NCBI GenBank assembly: GCA_949316495.1
Contig: OX439009.1
Span: 15,112,201-15,176,200, forward strand
DNA: 64,000 nt
Source of the DNA: Amphiduros pacificus
Lineage: Eukaryota > Annelida > Polychaeta > Phyllodocida > Hesionidae
Direction: 5' to 3'
Below are positions 24,717 through 59,549 of the stretch, piece by piece (position 1 is the stretch's first letter; every line of letters starts with the position of its first letter). A program made the position numbers and the translations under genes. Under the pieces are notes generated by a model. That model did no database searches. It was not told the origin of the DNA and saw only the letters and a list, made by a program, of their open reading frames with translations.

Positions 24717-25322
24717 AGGTAACGAAAAGCTTTCCCATAAGTTCTCAGGAGTTGGCAAATAAACAGGAATGGTCTCAATATAAATAAATCAATTGTTGAC
24801 TTACCAATCACTCATCCTAAAACACATCGTCATACATATGAAAAAAGGGAAACTTTTGAGTGCGAAAGTGGAAGAATTTCGATAAAATGTGAAATGTGTA
24901 ATATGTGTTGAATATGATTTTTGAATGATAACAGGACCATAGACTTCATCATATGACGTCTTGATAAGGGGCGGGGCACTTCTGAATGTGAATGCCGATT
25001 AAACATGTTTGATACATGTTTACTTAACCTCCTATGTAAAAATATTAATGAAACTATATATGTATTCTTCATTATTCAAGATTGTCGGAGGTAGCCCGGG
25101 CCGCTTTTACAAAATGTGAAGCACAAATGTGAATCCGTTTGGTCACGTGACTTTTGTTATGGCTAAGGTTAACCCTTTTCACTCGCATGACTGGCGATGA
25201 TTCATTTTAACACTTAACTTTAAGTAGGCCAGTCGGTTACGGGTTGAGACTGCAGAAAAAAGGAGTTTTATTTCTCATCCACTATTTTGTGTTAAATTGT
25301 TTAAGTTTTTGCTACATTACAG

Positions 25323-25497
25323 AAAATACTCTGATAGCGCTAAGACATGGCATGGCGGCTTTAAGTTGGAGGAAATGGAAAAGTTGGAGGAAGAAATTTC
25401 AAGAGGGCTAACACATAATAGATCCGAAACAAAAAAGAAAGTACTGGAATATACCATATTGGGGTCATTCTTCATTAGAATCAACCTGAATACTTAG
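25323..25497 (+). CDS. Candidate exon, unrecognised
   Basis: After an acceptor (CTACATTACAG) the frame reads YSDSAKTWHGGFKLEEMEK and LEEEISRGLTHNRSE, a charged helix-like composition unlike the surrounding AT-rich DNA. It stops at 25495-25497; an internal GTACTG near 25440 could instead be a weak donor. A perfect GTCACGTGAC box lies upstream at 25142. It may be an early exon of the gene with the tubby-like exons, but no joining phase can be shown. No family was recognised. Confidence 0.3.
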
Positions 25498-25835
25498 CTC
25501 CTGATATCAAACAAAGCAATTACATATCATTCTCATGCTTTGATCACTACAAAGAAGGCTAGAAAAATGAAAATCCACAACAAAAGTCTGAAAAAAAAAT
25601 TCTCTAACAGTATAATACAAAAGCAAATATTTTTTTGAGACTGACCCATTCAGGATTTTTAGATTTGAAAATTCATCATTGTTCAAATATAATGTAATTA
25701 CGAATTTAGAAGTCCCTAACATTCTAAATATTTTGATGTCTTATGTGTTTCCCAGCATCACTAGCAATGATTTGAAACGAGTAAAACATAGGGTCACTGT
25801 GTTGGTCTTTGGTCATTGAACTTGAGCTTTGTAAA

Positions 25836-26590
25836 ATACCACACCTATATATTTCGCACCTAAATACCACACCTATATATTTTGCACCTAAATACCACAC
25901 CTATATATTTTGCACCTAAATGTCATGCCTATATATTTCACACCTGAATGCCATGCCTATATATTTCACACCTAAATGTCATGCCTATATATTTCACACC
26001 TGAATGCCATGCCTATATATTTCGCACCTAAATACCACACCTATATATTTCGCACCTAAATACCACACCTATATATTTTGCACCTAAATGTCATGCCTAT
26101 ATATTTCACACCTGAATGCCATGCCTATATATTTCGCACCTAAATACCACACCTATATATTTCGCACCTAAATACCACACCTATATATTTTGCACCTAAA
26201 TACCACACCTATATATTTTGCACCTAAATGTCATGCCTATATATTTCACACCTGAATGCCATGCCTATATATTTCACACCTAAATGTCATGCCTATATAT
26301 TTCACACCTGAATGCCATGCCTATATATTTCGCACCTAAATACCACACCTATATATTTCACACCTAAATGTCATGCCTATATATTTCACACCTAAATGTC
26401 ATGCCTATATATTTCACACCTAAATGTCATGCCTATATATTTCGCACCTAAATACCACACCTATATATTTCGCACCTAAATACCACACCTATATATTTCA
26501 CACCTAAATGTCATGCCTATATATTTCACACCTGAATGCCATGCCTATATATTTTGCACCTTAATGCCGTGCCTATATATTTCGCACCTT
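25836..26590. repeat. 28-bp minisatellite with TATATATTT in every unit
   Basis: About 27 copies. Each unit contains CCTATATATTT followed by CGCACCTAAA, TGCACCTAAA or CACACCTGAA forms, joined by either ACCACA or GTCATG/GCCATG. The two classes of unit (TACCACAC and TGTCATGC) alternate in runs. The array is intergenic, upstream of the tubby-like exons. Confidence 0.95.
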
Positions 26591-26868
26591 AAGGTTGATA
26601 CCTCAAAAATTAGCATTCTCTCCATGTTTTTTTTAATGAATTTCTATAGCTTTGAGAATATAAAGACGAACGCATTTTTCTTTTAGATTTAATATAATAA
26701 TCATGAACTTTGACGTTGATTTCTGAAATATTCAATATAATAAGTAAACATTTTCTTTTCTCCCATGCATTAAATACTCACTTTTAGTGAGTTCTATTTA
26801 TTTTCAAATATATTTGGTATATATTCTAATTTCGGCACCAGTGACAGAGAGCATCACTCTCTCTTCAG

Positions 26869-27723
26869 GGTGATCAAGCTTGACCACATTCCGCCAATAC
26901 AAAGGTATACCTCCTGTGCTATGAAAGAGGTGGCCCAATGTCCCTATCATACGATCCGCATCGTTTCTTCCTGCCCTGTGTCCCACTCTTCGTCTCGTCA
27001 GAGGCAGTTCTGCTTGGAGAAATTCAACATCTTTGACACAGAGCTCCTCGATAGCCAACTCAGGTAAGATTTCTTAATCTCACACTGCATAAATTAATAC
27101 ATATAAGATTTGCTCAGATATCAGGAAATCAACTCGAACTTTAGCACTACTTTTAGATTTATAGGTGTCCATGTTATCACAGAAAATATCTCGCATTTTA
27201 TGAAACTACAGCCCTTAATAGTATGTAATAACCTTATCATTGATGTGGTGATAAAATGTGAAGCAAACGTGAATCTGTGGGTAGATGAGCCGGACATATT
27301 TCCCCTCATTTTCTCTTCACTTCTGTTTGAGATTATTCTCCATGTTCGTTTTCTTTTGTATCTCCACTTATTGATGAACATTAAAGTATATTCTGAAATA
27401 CAAACATATTATTTGGAGAAAAATGTAATTGAATCAGAAATGATATTAATAATAACAAATAAAAAAATGCATTCCAAGTTAACAATAATCCCTACCAAAA
27501 TTGAGACTAATAATAAATAAGAATTTGCAACAACTTTTTGCAAGAAAAAGTAATGACAAAGAAAAGCAAAACAAATATCCCCCAAATATGTGAATGGTCG
27601 GTCCCTTATCAGTTACACTGATCTTCTCAGGATCATTGAGTACCGAATTTCCCTCTTTTCAGCTACTACCACGTTGACACAATAGGAGCAGAATTTATAT
27701 TATACGATTCAGTGCCTGATAAG
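26869..27723 (+). CDS. Two exons of an unresolved gene with tubby-like motif
   Basis: Exon 26869-27063 has acceptor CTCTTCAG and donor AG|GTAAGA. It encodes 64 residues with blocks YHTIRIVSSCPV and LEKFNIFDTELLDSQL. It joins in phase to 27663-27723, which encodes YYHVDTIGAEFILYD and SVPDK and ends at AAG|GTAAGG. The pattern [IL]-G-[TA]-x-F-x-[ILV]-Y-D matches the tubby C-terminal domain (LRSNLLGTKFTVYD in TUB/TULP proteins), and the residues before it are a weaker match. No start exon and no downstream tubby exons were found before the ABCC gene at 30475. The gene may therefore be partial, or its other exons too diverged to see. Other families cannot be excluded. Confidence 0.5.
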
Positions 27724-28783
27724 GTAAGGCCCCTATCCTCTGGAAAATAGCTCTGTTAGAAGTGATGCTTATCATTAACTTACTCATTATCAGATTTTTA
27801 ATTTGGAATTTTTCTCATTAACATGTACATGGTAAACATCAAGGACACAATCCTAAATAGTCCATAGATAACATTTAATATCTTGTCAATGGTGTAGTAC
27901 GTGGTCGAAATGTGAATACATGAATACATTATCATTTACACCTGAGAGTAATGATATAATCATCCCACATCAGCATCAGTATGAATAGATGTGATGGACC
28001 TGTCTTATATTTGAATAAACCCATATTAGCATAAATGGATATGATGGAAATCAACACATACAATAATAAACAATAAATATGATATTTTACAAAACGACAC
28101 TTATCAGGAAGAATACATATGTGATAGATGAAATCATTGTATTTTTTCTTTTTATATGCACTGTGGATTATTATTGAATAAAATTATTATTGAATAAAAT
28201 TTTATCAAATGTTTGCTCCTTGTTGAATGAAGTTTGTGTAATTTGGGGTGTCCCTTTTGAGCTCATCGGTGAAAGATAGTTTATGTATACTTATTATTTT
28301 CCTTTTACCAATATAATTCAAAAGAATTTTGAGAATATTGCATTGAAATCAGATGTAATAAAATCTTCATATTGAATAATCTCTGAACTTTTCATGTTTC
28401 AAAAAGAAAAGCACATACTTGGTTACCATAGATGCTCCAAGTTAAAATTCCCTGACTTTTCTCCGACTCAACTTAATTTTCCTTGACAAGCAATCATTTT
28501 TAAATGGCCTCCAACCATACCTTACAAAAGACTTTTAGATCAAATATTTTTTATTAATCACCAATAGTATAAAAACAATTAAAAAGTGTAACTTTGGTCA
28601 CTTTGAACATATAAATGGGCAGTAAAATATTATCATATTATTAATATTAATCATATAACTCAATCATATAACTCAATTATTTAACACAATACAGATGAGT
28701 TTTCTTTTTCATGAAATGCATACCAGCAACCAGTATGCTTGTAAGAAAATTAGTTTACTATATATGATTGGATGATGATGATG

Positions 28784-28870
28784 ATAATAATAATAATAAT
28801 AATAATAATAAAATTTATAGAGCGCAGATACCAGACGAATTGTTCATCGCGCTGAGTTATTGACAACCAA
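28784..28870. repeat. (ATA)n tract with ATAGAGCGC tail, SINE-like
   Basis: A TAA/ATA run of about 28 bases is followed by AAATTTATAGAGCGCAGATA and GTTCATCGCGC, matching the start of dispersed repeat A at 7540. This form is common as the tail of invertebrate short retroposons. The body of any element is not recognised. Confidence 0.45.
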
Positions 28871-29687
28871 ACATGTCAATCTTCGACATCTTCATCTACA
28901 TGTATTAGTTTACTCGGCAAAAGCAATTGGCATCCCGCCAAGAGATCTTGATCGATGTTTGTCGTTTGATAACAAATTCTCCCCTATAATACATATTTGA
29001 CAATCCTGTATTTATATTCCTTGTGAAATTTAGGTGTGTTTAAAAAAAAATGTGTTTAAATCCGTCAAAAAGAACATTTTAAAGCTCTGACAGCTCAGAC
29101 AAATTCTCCCACGATTGAAAGTAGGTCACAGTGCCCAGCTGTCTCGGGTCACCTCGGGAGACGCTGAAGGTTACAGCGTACTAATTACCGTATTATCCAT
29201 AATAGCCATCCTTTACCTAATTACCGCCCCATCCTGTCCGAAGGCTATCAGCAGACCAGACCTTTGTGGCTGGGGAAGTGGAGCTGCAGACTAACAAGTC
29301 CACAGAAGTTAGTAAACAGTATGTCTACTCACAACTTCACTTGCAATACTCATGCAAACATATCAAAGGAAACATACACACTTGTAATGTTTGCCACAAA
29401 CACCTGTTTAATATCCCTCAATTTCAAGTGATGATACACTGTAAAAAAACTCTTCATGTTGCATAAATGTGTAAGATAATACGGTAGGTCACAATTAGCA
29501 TATGAGTACTGTGTGTGTGCTCACGTAGACAATCTCACCCACATGAGGTTAGTTGCTGCTCCCGTGATAGTGCTCTCAGTCAACACTGATGTTCTCTGCT
29601 CAGGATCAGCAAGAACAATATATGTGATGTTAATTTTGGTTTAATAGAGTGATATTGCCATTGTTCTTTCTTCATATGTCATTTCAG

Positions 29688-29748
29688 TTACAACCACGTC
29701 GACACAATAGGAGCAGAATTGATATTATACGATTCAGTGCCTGATAAG
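29688..29748 (+). CDS. Duplicated copy of the tubby-like exon
   Basis: This 61-nt exon has the same length, phase, acceptor and donor as 27663-27723. It encodes YNHVDTIGAELILYD and SVPDK, differing at two residues. About 200 bp of the following intron is also copied (27724-27930 against 29749-29965), so the segment was duplicated as DNA. Identical phase means either copy could follow the 26869-27063 exon, but 61 nt is not a multiple of three, so including both would shift the frame. Confidence 0.55.
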
Positions 29749-29987
29749 GTAAGGCCCCAATCCTCTAGAAAATAGCTCTGTTAGAAGTGATGCTTATCAT
29801 TAACTTACTCATCATCAGATTTTTAATTTGGAATTTTTCTATTTAATCAAGGACATCAAGGACACAATCCTAAATTGTACATAAATAGCATTTCATATCC
29901 TGTCAATGGTGTAGTACGGGAATGAAATGTGAAGCAAAATGTGAAGCAAAATGTGAATACATGAATGTCGTGTGCAAAGGAGGAATA

Positions 29988-30019
29988 TTGCACAATGTAG
30001 GAATTCCTACATTGTGCAA
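29988..30019. repeat. Perfect 32-bp palindrome
   Basis: Each 16-bp arm reads TTGCACAATGTAGGAA, centred on an EcoRI-type GAATTC with no spacer. A partial relative, TGTAGGAATTCCT, occurs at about 30394. It lies in the end of the duplicated tubby-exon intron, before the ABCC start. Confidence 0.85.
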
Positions 30020-30180
30020 GACAAAGTCGGAATATCTGAGTCATGAATCCAAATGTCACGAACTTTATGTTAGTTGTGTGCATAAAAACATGATTTTATC
30101 TGTGCAGGAAGTTGCATAATATACATTTCTGATTGACAGTTAGGAAGATAACTGGGTGTGAGCCTGTCAGTCCATTATTT

Positions 30181-30265
<85 letters not shown>
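30181..30265. repeat. (TTA)n microsatellite
   Basis: About 28 perfect TTA triplets, 210 bp upstream of the ABCC start codon. The Leu or Asn runs it encodes in open frames are artefacts. Confidence 0.98.
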
Positions 30266-30266
<1 letters not shown>

Positions 30267-30474
30267 CTTTTCCATATCAATAATTTTTTGTACATTTTTT
30301 GTCAAAATAAAAGTGACAATCAACATTTCCATTTCCAAAGATGTCACATTTCTTCAATTACAAAGTTCAAGTCATTCAATATTTGTAACCAATGTAGGAA
30401 TTCCTCCTGGGCCACGATTCCTACTAGGTGCAATATAAATACACTTTCTTGCATTTTAAGGCTTCGTAGCCAAA

Positions 30475-50133
<19,659 letters not shown>

Positions 50134-50880
50134 ACAAAGACTTCAAAGAAAATATAATACATAATTTATGCTCATTCCACTGTCAGTATTATATATTTTA
50201 CAATGTGAGCGCAATCAGAGAATGTAAGAGTTTCTTATATTCAAAAAAATATAATACATAATTTATGTAAAATATAATATAATTTAAGTACACTCAGTGA
50301 ATGTACGAGTTTCAAGTATAAGTGCAAATAGAAGCTGCAACATTGTTATAATATGAACAAATCACCAAATTATTTAGCTGAATATGATTTTGATACTTAT
50401 TAAGATTTAATTTATATTGCATATGCACCTGAATATGTGCATATAAACTTTATTTTTTACTGTTGTTTTTATTTGTTTCTCTTGATGTTTTAGTTTTGTA
50501 TCAATCAGAATCCTGGATAAAAGAATTGTGCAGATATACAGATGTAACAATTATGAATATGATCAAATTTCTGTTTGTAAAATTCAAATGTAAATGGAAT
50601 TTAGCATTCTACTGTGACACTGCTTAAGAGGTTCATTTTTAAGGCAAAATAGAAGCTGCGACATTGTTTCCGTTTTAACTAACTAATGCTCAGATTAACT
50701 TTATTTTATACTGTTGTTCTTATGTGTTCCTCTTGATGTTTTAGTTTTGTACTTATCAATCAGAATTCTGAATAAAAGAGTTGTGTACATATACATATAT
50801 ACATATGTAACAATTATGAATATGATCATATTTTTTCCATATAAAAGCCAATGTAAATCAAATTTAGGAATGATTTTACA
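50134..50880 (+). other. ABCC 3' UTR with an internal tandem duplication
   Basis: Blocks from about 50325-50610 recur at about 50645-50880, including AGAAGCTGC, CTCTTGATGTTTTAGTTTTG and GTAACAATTATGAATATGAT. The second copy contains AATAAA at 50774-50779 (GAATAAAAG), while the first has GGATAAAAG in its place. The duplication may therefore have created or preserved the polyadenylation site. Transcript ends are not known. Confidence 0.6.
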
Positions 50881-53080
50881 ATCATATTGATTTTTGCGGT
50901 GATACATATCAGAACGTAAAGGTGAACTAGACTTTGGATCATTTAATATGGGTAAACAGGGATAACAGTGCATAAAGATATAATCAATAAGTTCGTCTTA
51001 CATAATATTTGAGGTCACAAGTTATCCTGCCAAAATGCCACTGGTATTATTCAGTGTTACACAACATTAGGTTATGGGATTGATAAAAATTTAATATTTC
51101 CGCCATTTAGGATCATGGTTTTACCTGATGCACTTTCATTGTTTGTTAGTATATTTGTTTGTTTTTGTTTTGTTTTTTTATTTATTTTGTTTTTATTTTT
51201 TGTATTGTTTGTTGTTTTTGATTTTTTTAAAGTTGATGGCTGAACTCCGTGCTCAAAGTACTCTGTTTTTCTGGTGTTGTCAATTGTTCAATTGTTGGGA
51301 TTCAAATATAGATTGCCTAGAATTTTCCTGAAATATGAAAAATCCTTCCACCTTTTATGTTTTTCTTTTTGTACAATAATTATTTGATATGAGAGATGTT
51401 TTCCTGCTGTTGTCCTTTTTGTGGAGACATCTGTAGGGGAACTACAACCTTATTTTTTTCACTAATTGAGCAACTATTAATAGTCTGTGAGTTAAGGTGC
51501 TAAACATTTCACAAACACAAATCTGAAGTTTGGAAATGAATACTTATTGAATTATGTCTTCTACACACTTAAGAGTTTACCACAGTTGCCAGACATCAAA
51601 TATTTTTGTTAAAATGATATTACTTCTACTTACCCTTGACAACTGTTTCCAAAATTCACAAATCGCATTGGTCAACCAGGCTGGGTTTCTCTTGCTGTCC
51701 CAAAAATTAACCACCACTAGACTGCACATACTCATATTAAATATTTCGAGTACATTATCATGAAAAGGGAATTTTTGTGCAGTAATTATACTGGTGTGCA
51801 CTTTGCAAACATTTTCCTGTTCTTTACTTTACTTTATTTGTTAAATACAAATTGTCAGGAAAGTGGTTTGAAGCCCGGGATTTGAAGCAATAATGAGTTG
51901 TGACCTTGTGTTTATTTATGCACTTCCAAATGGGATATTGTGTCTCAATGGACCCTGAGAGAAGTTAAATGTTAGAAACCAAAGAAAAGACTTAAAAAGT
52001 ATTTGTTCTGATGTGTAATTGCAATCAGAGATATTAAAATGTCTCTGTTGCAATAGACGGGACATAAATTCTATCTTTCGGTCGTGACTCCACAAAATAC
52101 TAGATACCTTGTGACAAATGCCACAAACAGTACTGTAATAATCTATGGCGTGCGCAATAAGAATATACATGGCTACAGCCAGATTCTTTGATACTGCATA
52201 CATTGCACTGGTTGATATCTGACCTAATTACATAGGTGCACTCATCTGTCTGTTCTTATTCATGGATACTACCAAGACCCCTACCCCATCCCCATGCCAG
52301 TGGCCTAAATACAAATAAAACAAACATAGTCTACTGTGTGCCAAGTACAACAGTGTCATTTGTCATTTCTTCAGGGATTGTTACTGGCTTTATTGTACAT
52401 CAAGTTTTCATTGAGGGGGAAAGCTGTTGCTTAAATAATGACTTTACTGAGTGTACAACACTCAAACCCAGTAGCAGCTAAGTCAGAGGCTATATACATA
52501 TATATTTTACTGATGGTTCAAATGTAGGGCAAAAGGTCTTCCAGCACGGGCATGTTAGCTTAAAGTAAATTTACATACAAGGAGCTCTGGTGAGTAGATA
52601 AGATAACACCAATAAAGAGACTATAGAGTAAGTGATAAGGATGGGATCTGGCCATTGCCCTACCTATTCACAGTTGCCAAGTACTCCAAAGGGTCATTCC
52701 CATATGTCCCCTTAATGATTTTACATAAGCTTATGAAATAAGTAACCAAGGATAAAAGGATTAATGTCTCTGATGTTATATTGCTTGCAAACAAAAGTTC
52801 AAAGGATTTTTCAAAGGCTGCACGAAGTCTGAAACATCATTTCTGGAACAGTCCAAAATATGCAAATAAGTGCAAAACCATAGAATAATTATACATTTTT
52901 GAGACTGCAGTTCCAAAACTAATGACTTGATTTGCATACATGATATGTATTCACTCCTGGTGGGGATCTTCTCTGTGGGGGAACCTGTTTCCATTGCAGC
53001 ACTGCACAGAGTAAACATGACACCACCTGGGATAAATTCACAAGATGTGTAGGCATCCAGTCAATCATACATTATGCAGG
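50881..53080. other. Intergenic: no gene seen
   Basis: This stretch is AT-rich with a T/G-rich patch near 51140-51230. No exon with good splice sites or a family motif was found on either strand. Confidence 0.5.
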
Positions 53081-54690
53081 GGCCCACCATGACCAACCTC
53101 GTTAAAAAATGAGATAGAGATGTGAAACTTGAGCAGAGTATGTTATAAAATGTTGTGAACAACATATCACTCAGCTGAATCTTTTTCTAATATGCATTTT
53201 TGGTATTTTCGAGAAGGAAATATTTGAAAAAATACCAGCTAGCTATATACACTTTGGAATTTTGGCTGCCAGCTGTTATTTTTTACCAGCCGGGAAAGTT
53301 ACCAGCTCAGAAATTGTATGGAATTAACAGCTGTTAACTTTGTTCGTGGATGTTTATTTACAGAAGAAATATCATTGGGCTTGAACAATCTTTGTCAAAT
53401 AGTGTTCATATGCAAAACTTATCAGAAACTTCATTCATGTTGGTAGACTGTATGGTGGTGCCCCCTATATGTATTTCCAGCCATATATCATGTGCATTAG
53501 GCCTCTGTCCCATTGAAAACATAGCAAATGCCTCACCTTCAAAAAATCATCACAAGAAAGTCTTTTTTTTAAGAATTTGCTTTTTGAAAATGATATTTAT
53601 ATGTTCTCATCATTTTGAAGTTGCCGTAAATGTGGACTTCACTGACTGGCATATATGTTTGCAAAAAAATATTTCAATTCTGTGTTTATGCAGTTGAGGT
53701 GTCCGCCAGTCTGGTCTGAGACACTGACAGTCAGGTTTGTGATCTGCAGGCCCCTCAGAAGTATATATCGCTCCAAAATTCTGTGTTATAATACCCACCA
53801 CTAATTGCAATTGAGCTGAATGTTGTGTTTCACATGTCATCTTCAGGGGCCCACTACTACCAACTTCCTTAAAAATTGAGATAGAGAAGGTTGTGAATCA
53901 CATATAACTCAGCTGAATTTTTTTCTAATATTCAATTTTAATATTTTCCAGAAGGAAATATTTAAAAAATTACCATCTATTGTGTGCATAAATTACCAGC
54001 CAGCTATACTTTGGGATTTTGGCTGTCAGCTGTTATCTTTTTTCCAGCTGGGAAAGTTACCAGCTGAGAATTTGTATGGAATTAACAACTGTTAACTTAG
54101 TTCAAAGATGTTTGTCAATGCCCAATTTTTTAACAGCTGGTAATGAGCCAGTTTGTTTAACAAATAATTAAATGTTAAAAACCTATATTTACAGTAGAAA
54201 TATCATTAGGCTTGAACAATCTTTGTCAAATAGTGTTCATATGCAAAACTTATCAGAAACTTCATTCATGTTGGTGGACTATATGGTGGTGCCCCCTATA
54301 TGTATTTTCAGAATAGCCATCTATTGTGTGCATAAATTATCAGGAACTTCATAATGTCGGTGGTAGAATGGTGGTGCCCCCTATATGTAAAGCCAGAACA
54401 GTCATATCCTGCATCCAGTGTTGAATATGTTAACTGTAATTGTGTATTGAGATGATGAAGAAAATTATTAACTTACAGTTGGGGTCTGGTCACCCCATTT
54501 GACTTTTGACAGTGACTTTTGACAGTGGTTTGTCTCTGTTACATTATATTTCCAAGTCAATATATTACAAATAATCATCCTTTTTATATTGCTGCAGTAA
54601 ATGTGCACAGAAAGTGTGACAGCATGTCCTAATATAGTCTTTATTATCACATATATTTATTACTGCTTTAAGAGCTGTATATAAAAAATG
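53080..54690. repeat. Duplicated block interleaved with dispersed repeat A, copy 2
   Basis: A segment with CACTCAGCTGAATC, GAAGGAAATATTT, GGGAAAGTTACCAGCT, GGCTTGAACAATCTTTGTCA and GGTGGTGCCCCCTATATGTA occurs at about 53100-53490 and again at 53850-54310. Between and after the copies are blocks of dispersed repeat A (CTCATCATTTTGAAGTTGCC and TATTTATTACTGCTTTAAGA), matching 7540-8100. The GTGGTGCCCCCTATATGTA block is present three times (53455, 54287, 54371). Confidence 0.75.
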
Positions 54691-55306
54691 TGGGTGTAAT
54701 ATTTTAGAACAAATATCTTTATTCTTCAATTGTCGTGATAAAAAGTATTTTTAAGTCAGATTTTTTGCATGACTATCTTTGGGAATATACATAAATATGA
54801 CTGATGTATGTTATATAAGTATAAAAAAACCGGATGTCTCCGATTTTAAAGAATAAATGGATGAGCCTGAGACAAGGTCAAGGAGACAAATGTGCGGGAA
54901 ATAGCAGACAACATTTTGTTACATCTGGATTGACTGATATTTGGGTATATCATGAGTGGAGAATAAGGTAGTAGGGTTTGGTCTTGCTTGAGGAAGAAAT
55001 TTAAGGTAAGTGGGGTGTTAAAATCTTTATTTTTTCTTGTTTTTTTTCTTCAGGAAATGAAGACAGGAATGTTTTCTTCCAGTTTTTAGCAGCAATTAAC
55101 TGTTATTGTGATTTGTAGGTTTTCAGAGCCTGGTGGTTGGAGAAAATTATTGTATATGATGTAGTGCAGTGGGGTATAAGTATAGATTTAGTAATATCAG
55201 GATGGAAGTGTAGATTTAGTGATATCAGGATGGAAGTGTTGACAAAATATGTTACAAAGTTATGTTCAATAAGATGTAAGAACAATATCTCTTTAATTAA
55301 GAATAG

Positions 55307-58660
<3,354 letters not shown>

Positions 58661-58665
58661 AAAAG

Positions 58666-59549
58666 TTACGTGGGTTCGTCATAATATGGCAGTGGGTGGA
58701 GCTTTTTCCTTTCCAGTTCTTGTGCCTTTTCTTTTTCATCTTTACAGCAGCGGATGGAGGCTGTACATTTCTTCCAAACTTCTGGTGGCATCCAAATCCT
58801 GACACACAACAGCACGATGATGCACATCAGTACAAAACACACACCTGCAACCATATACCACAAAATATAATTTGACATTTTCCTTTAAAGATGTCTTTCT
58901 CAAGACTCTTAGGTCAAGACATTTTTTGTTAAGTTTAAATGAATTTAGCATATATTCTTTTCATTTTAACTAAGATTTTCTTCAATATTGCAAAATTATG
59001 AGAGTAGTTGCAAATATTTTTAGACTAGTTGTAAAGTGATTATCATAGGGCACATATTACAAGTCAAAGTAACCAACATCTATGTTTTTCATGAAATATA
59101 CATTTGCATCATGAAATATACATGTGTGTCAATGTCATCGTGAATATCACAATAATTTCCTAATTGACTGACCTGAGAGGGCCCACATGACTGTTGAGAC
59201 CTTTGCTTCATGGAGCTTCACCGGTCTGGTGCTTCTCTCACAAACATCTGAAAGCAAAATACAATCTCCATGGCTACAGAATATTCATACTTATAAAATA
59301 AACCAGTATTCACAATTTTTCTAAAAAAAAAAAAACGATTTAAGGTAACATGCATACTGACCTCTGGTGGCAGAACAAGGGGGAGATTTTCTGAGATTGT
59401 AGATGTAGTCATTCCAGAACGCCATCTGGCGGGCCCTCAGGTGAGATTTTGACGATTTCCCACTGAGTACCGTAGAGAACTCTACATACTTCCTTGTCCC
59501 CACTGTGTACGGCTCCCAGAACAATCCTGGTACCACCGGGTTAGGGTTC
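58666..59549 (-). CDS. Carboxylesterase/cholinesterase-like membrane protein, last three exons
   Basis: Exons in transcript order are 59549-59362, 59247-59173 and 58844-58666, ending at TAA 58668-58666. The first encodes NPNPVVPGLFWEPYTV, then KYVEFSTVL and HLRARQMAFWNDYIYNL. This is the C-terminal signature of the alpha/beta-hydrolase esterase family (GNPN, a W-x-P-Y block, then RA..AFWN.YL.L). The next two encode a single membrane helix, VMWALSGVCFVLMCIIVLL, and a 45-residue Lys/Glu-rich cytoplasmic tail. Such an anchored layout occurs in neuroligins, neurotactin-like proteins and some esterases. The catalytic exons would lie to the right but were not recognised before the window ends, so enzymatic activity cannot be judged. 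Confidence 0.75.
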
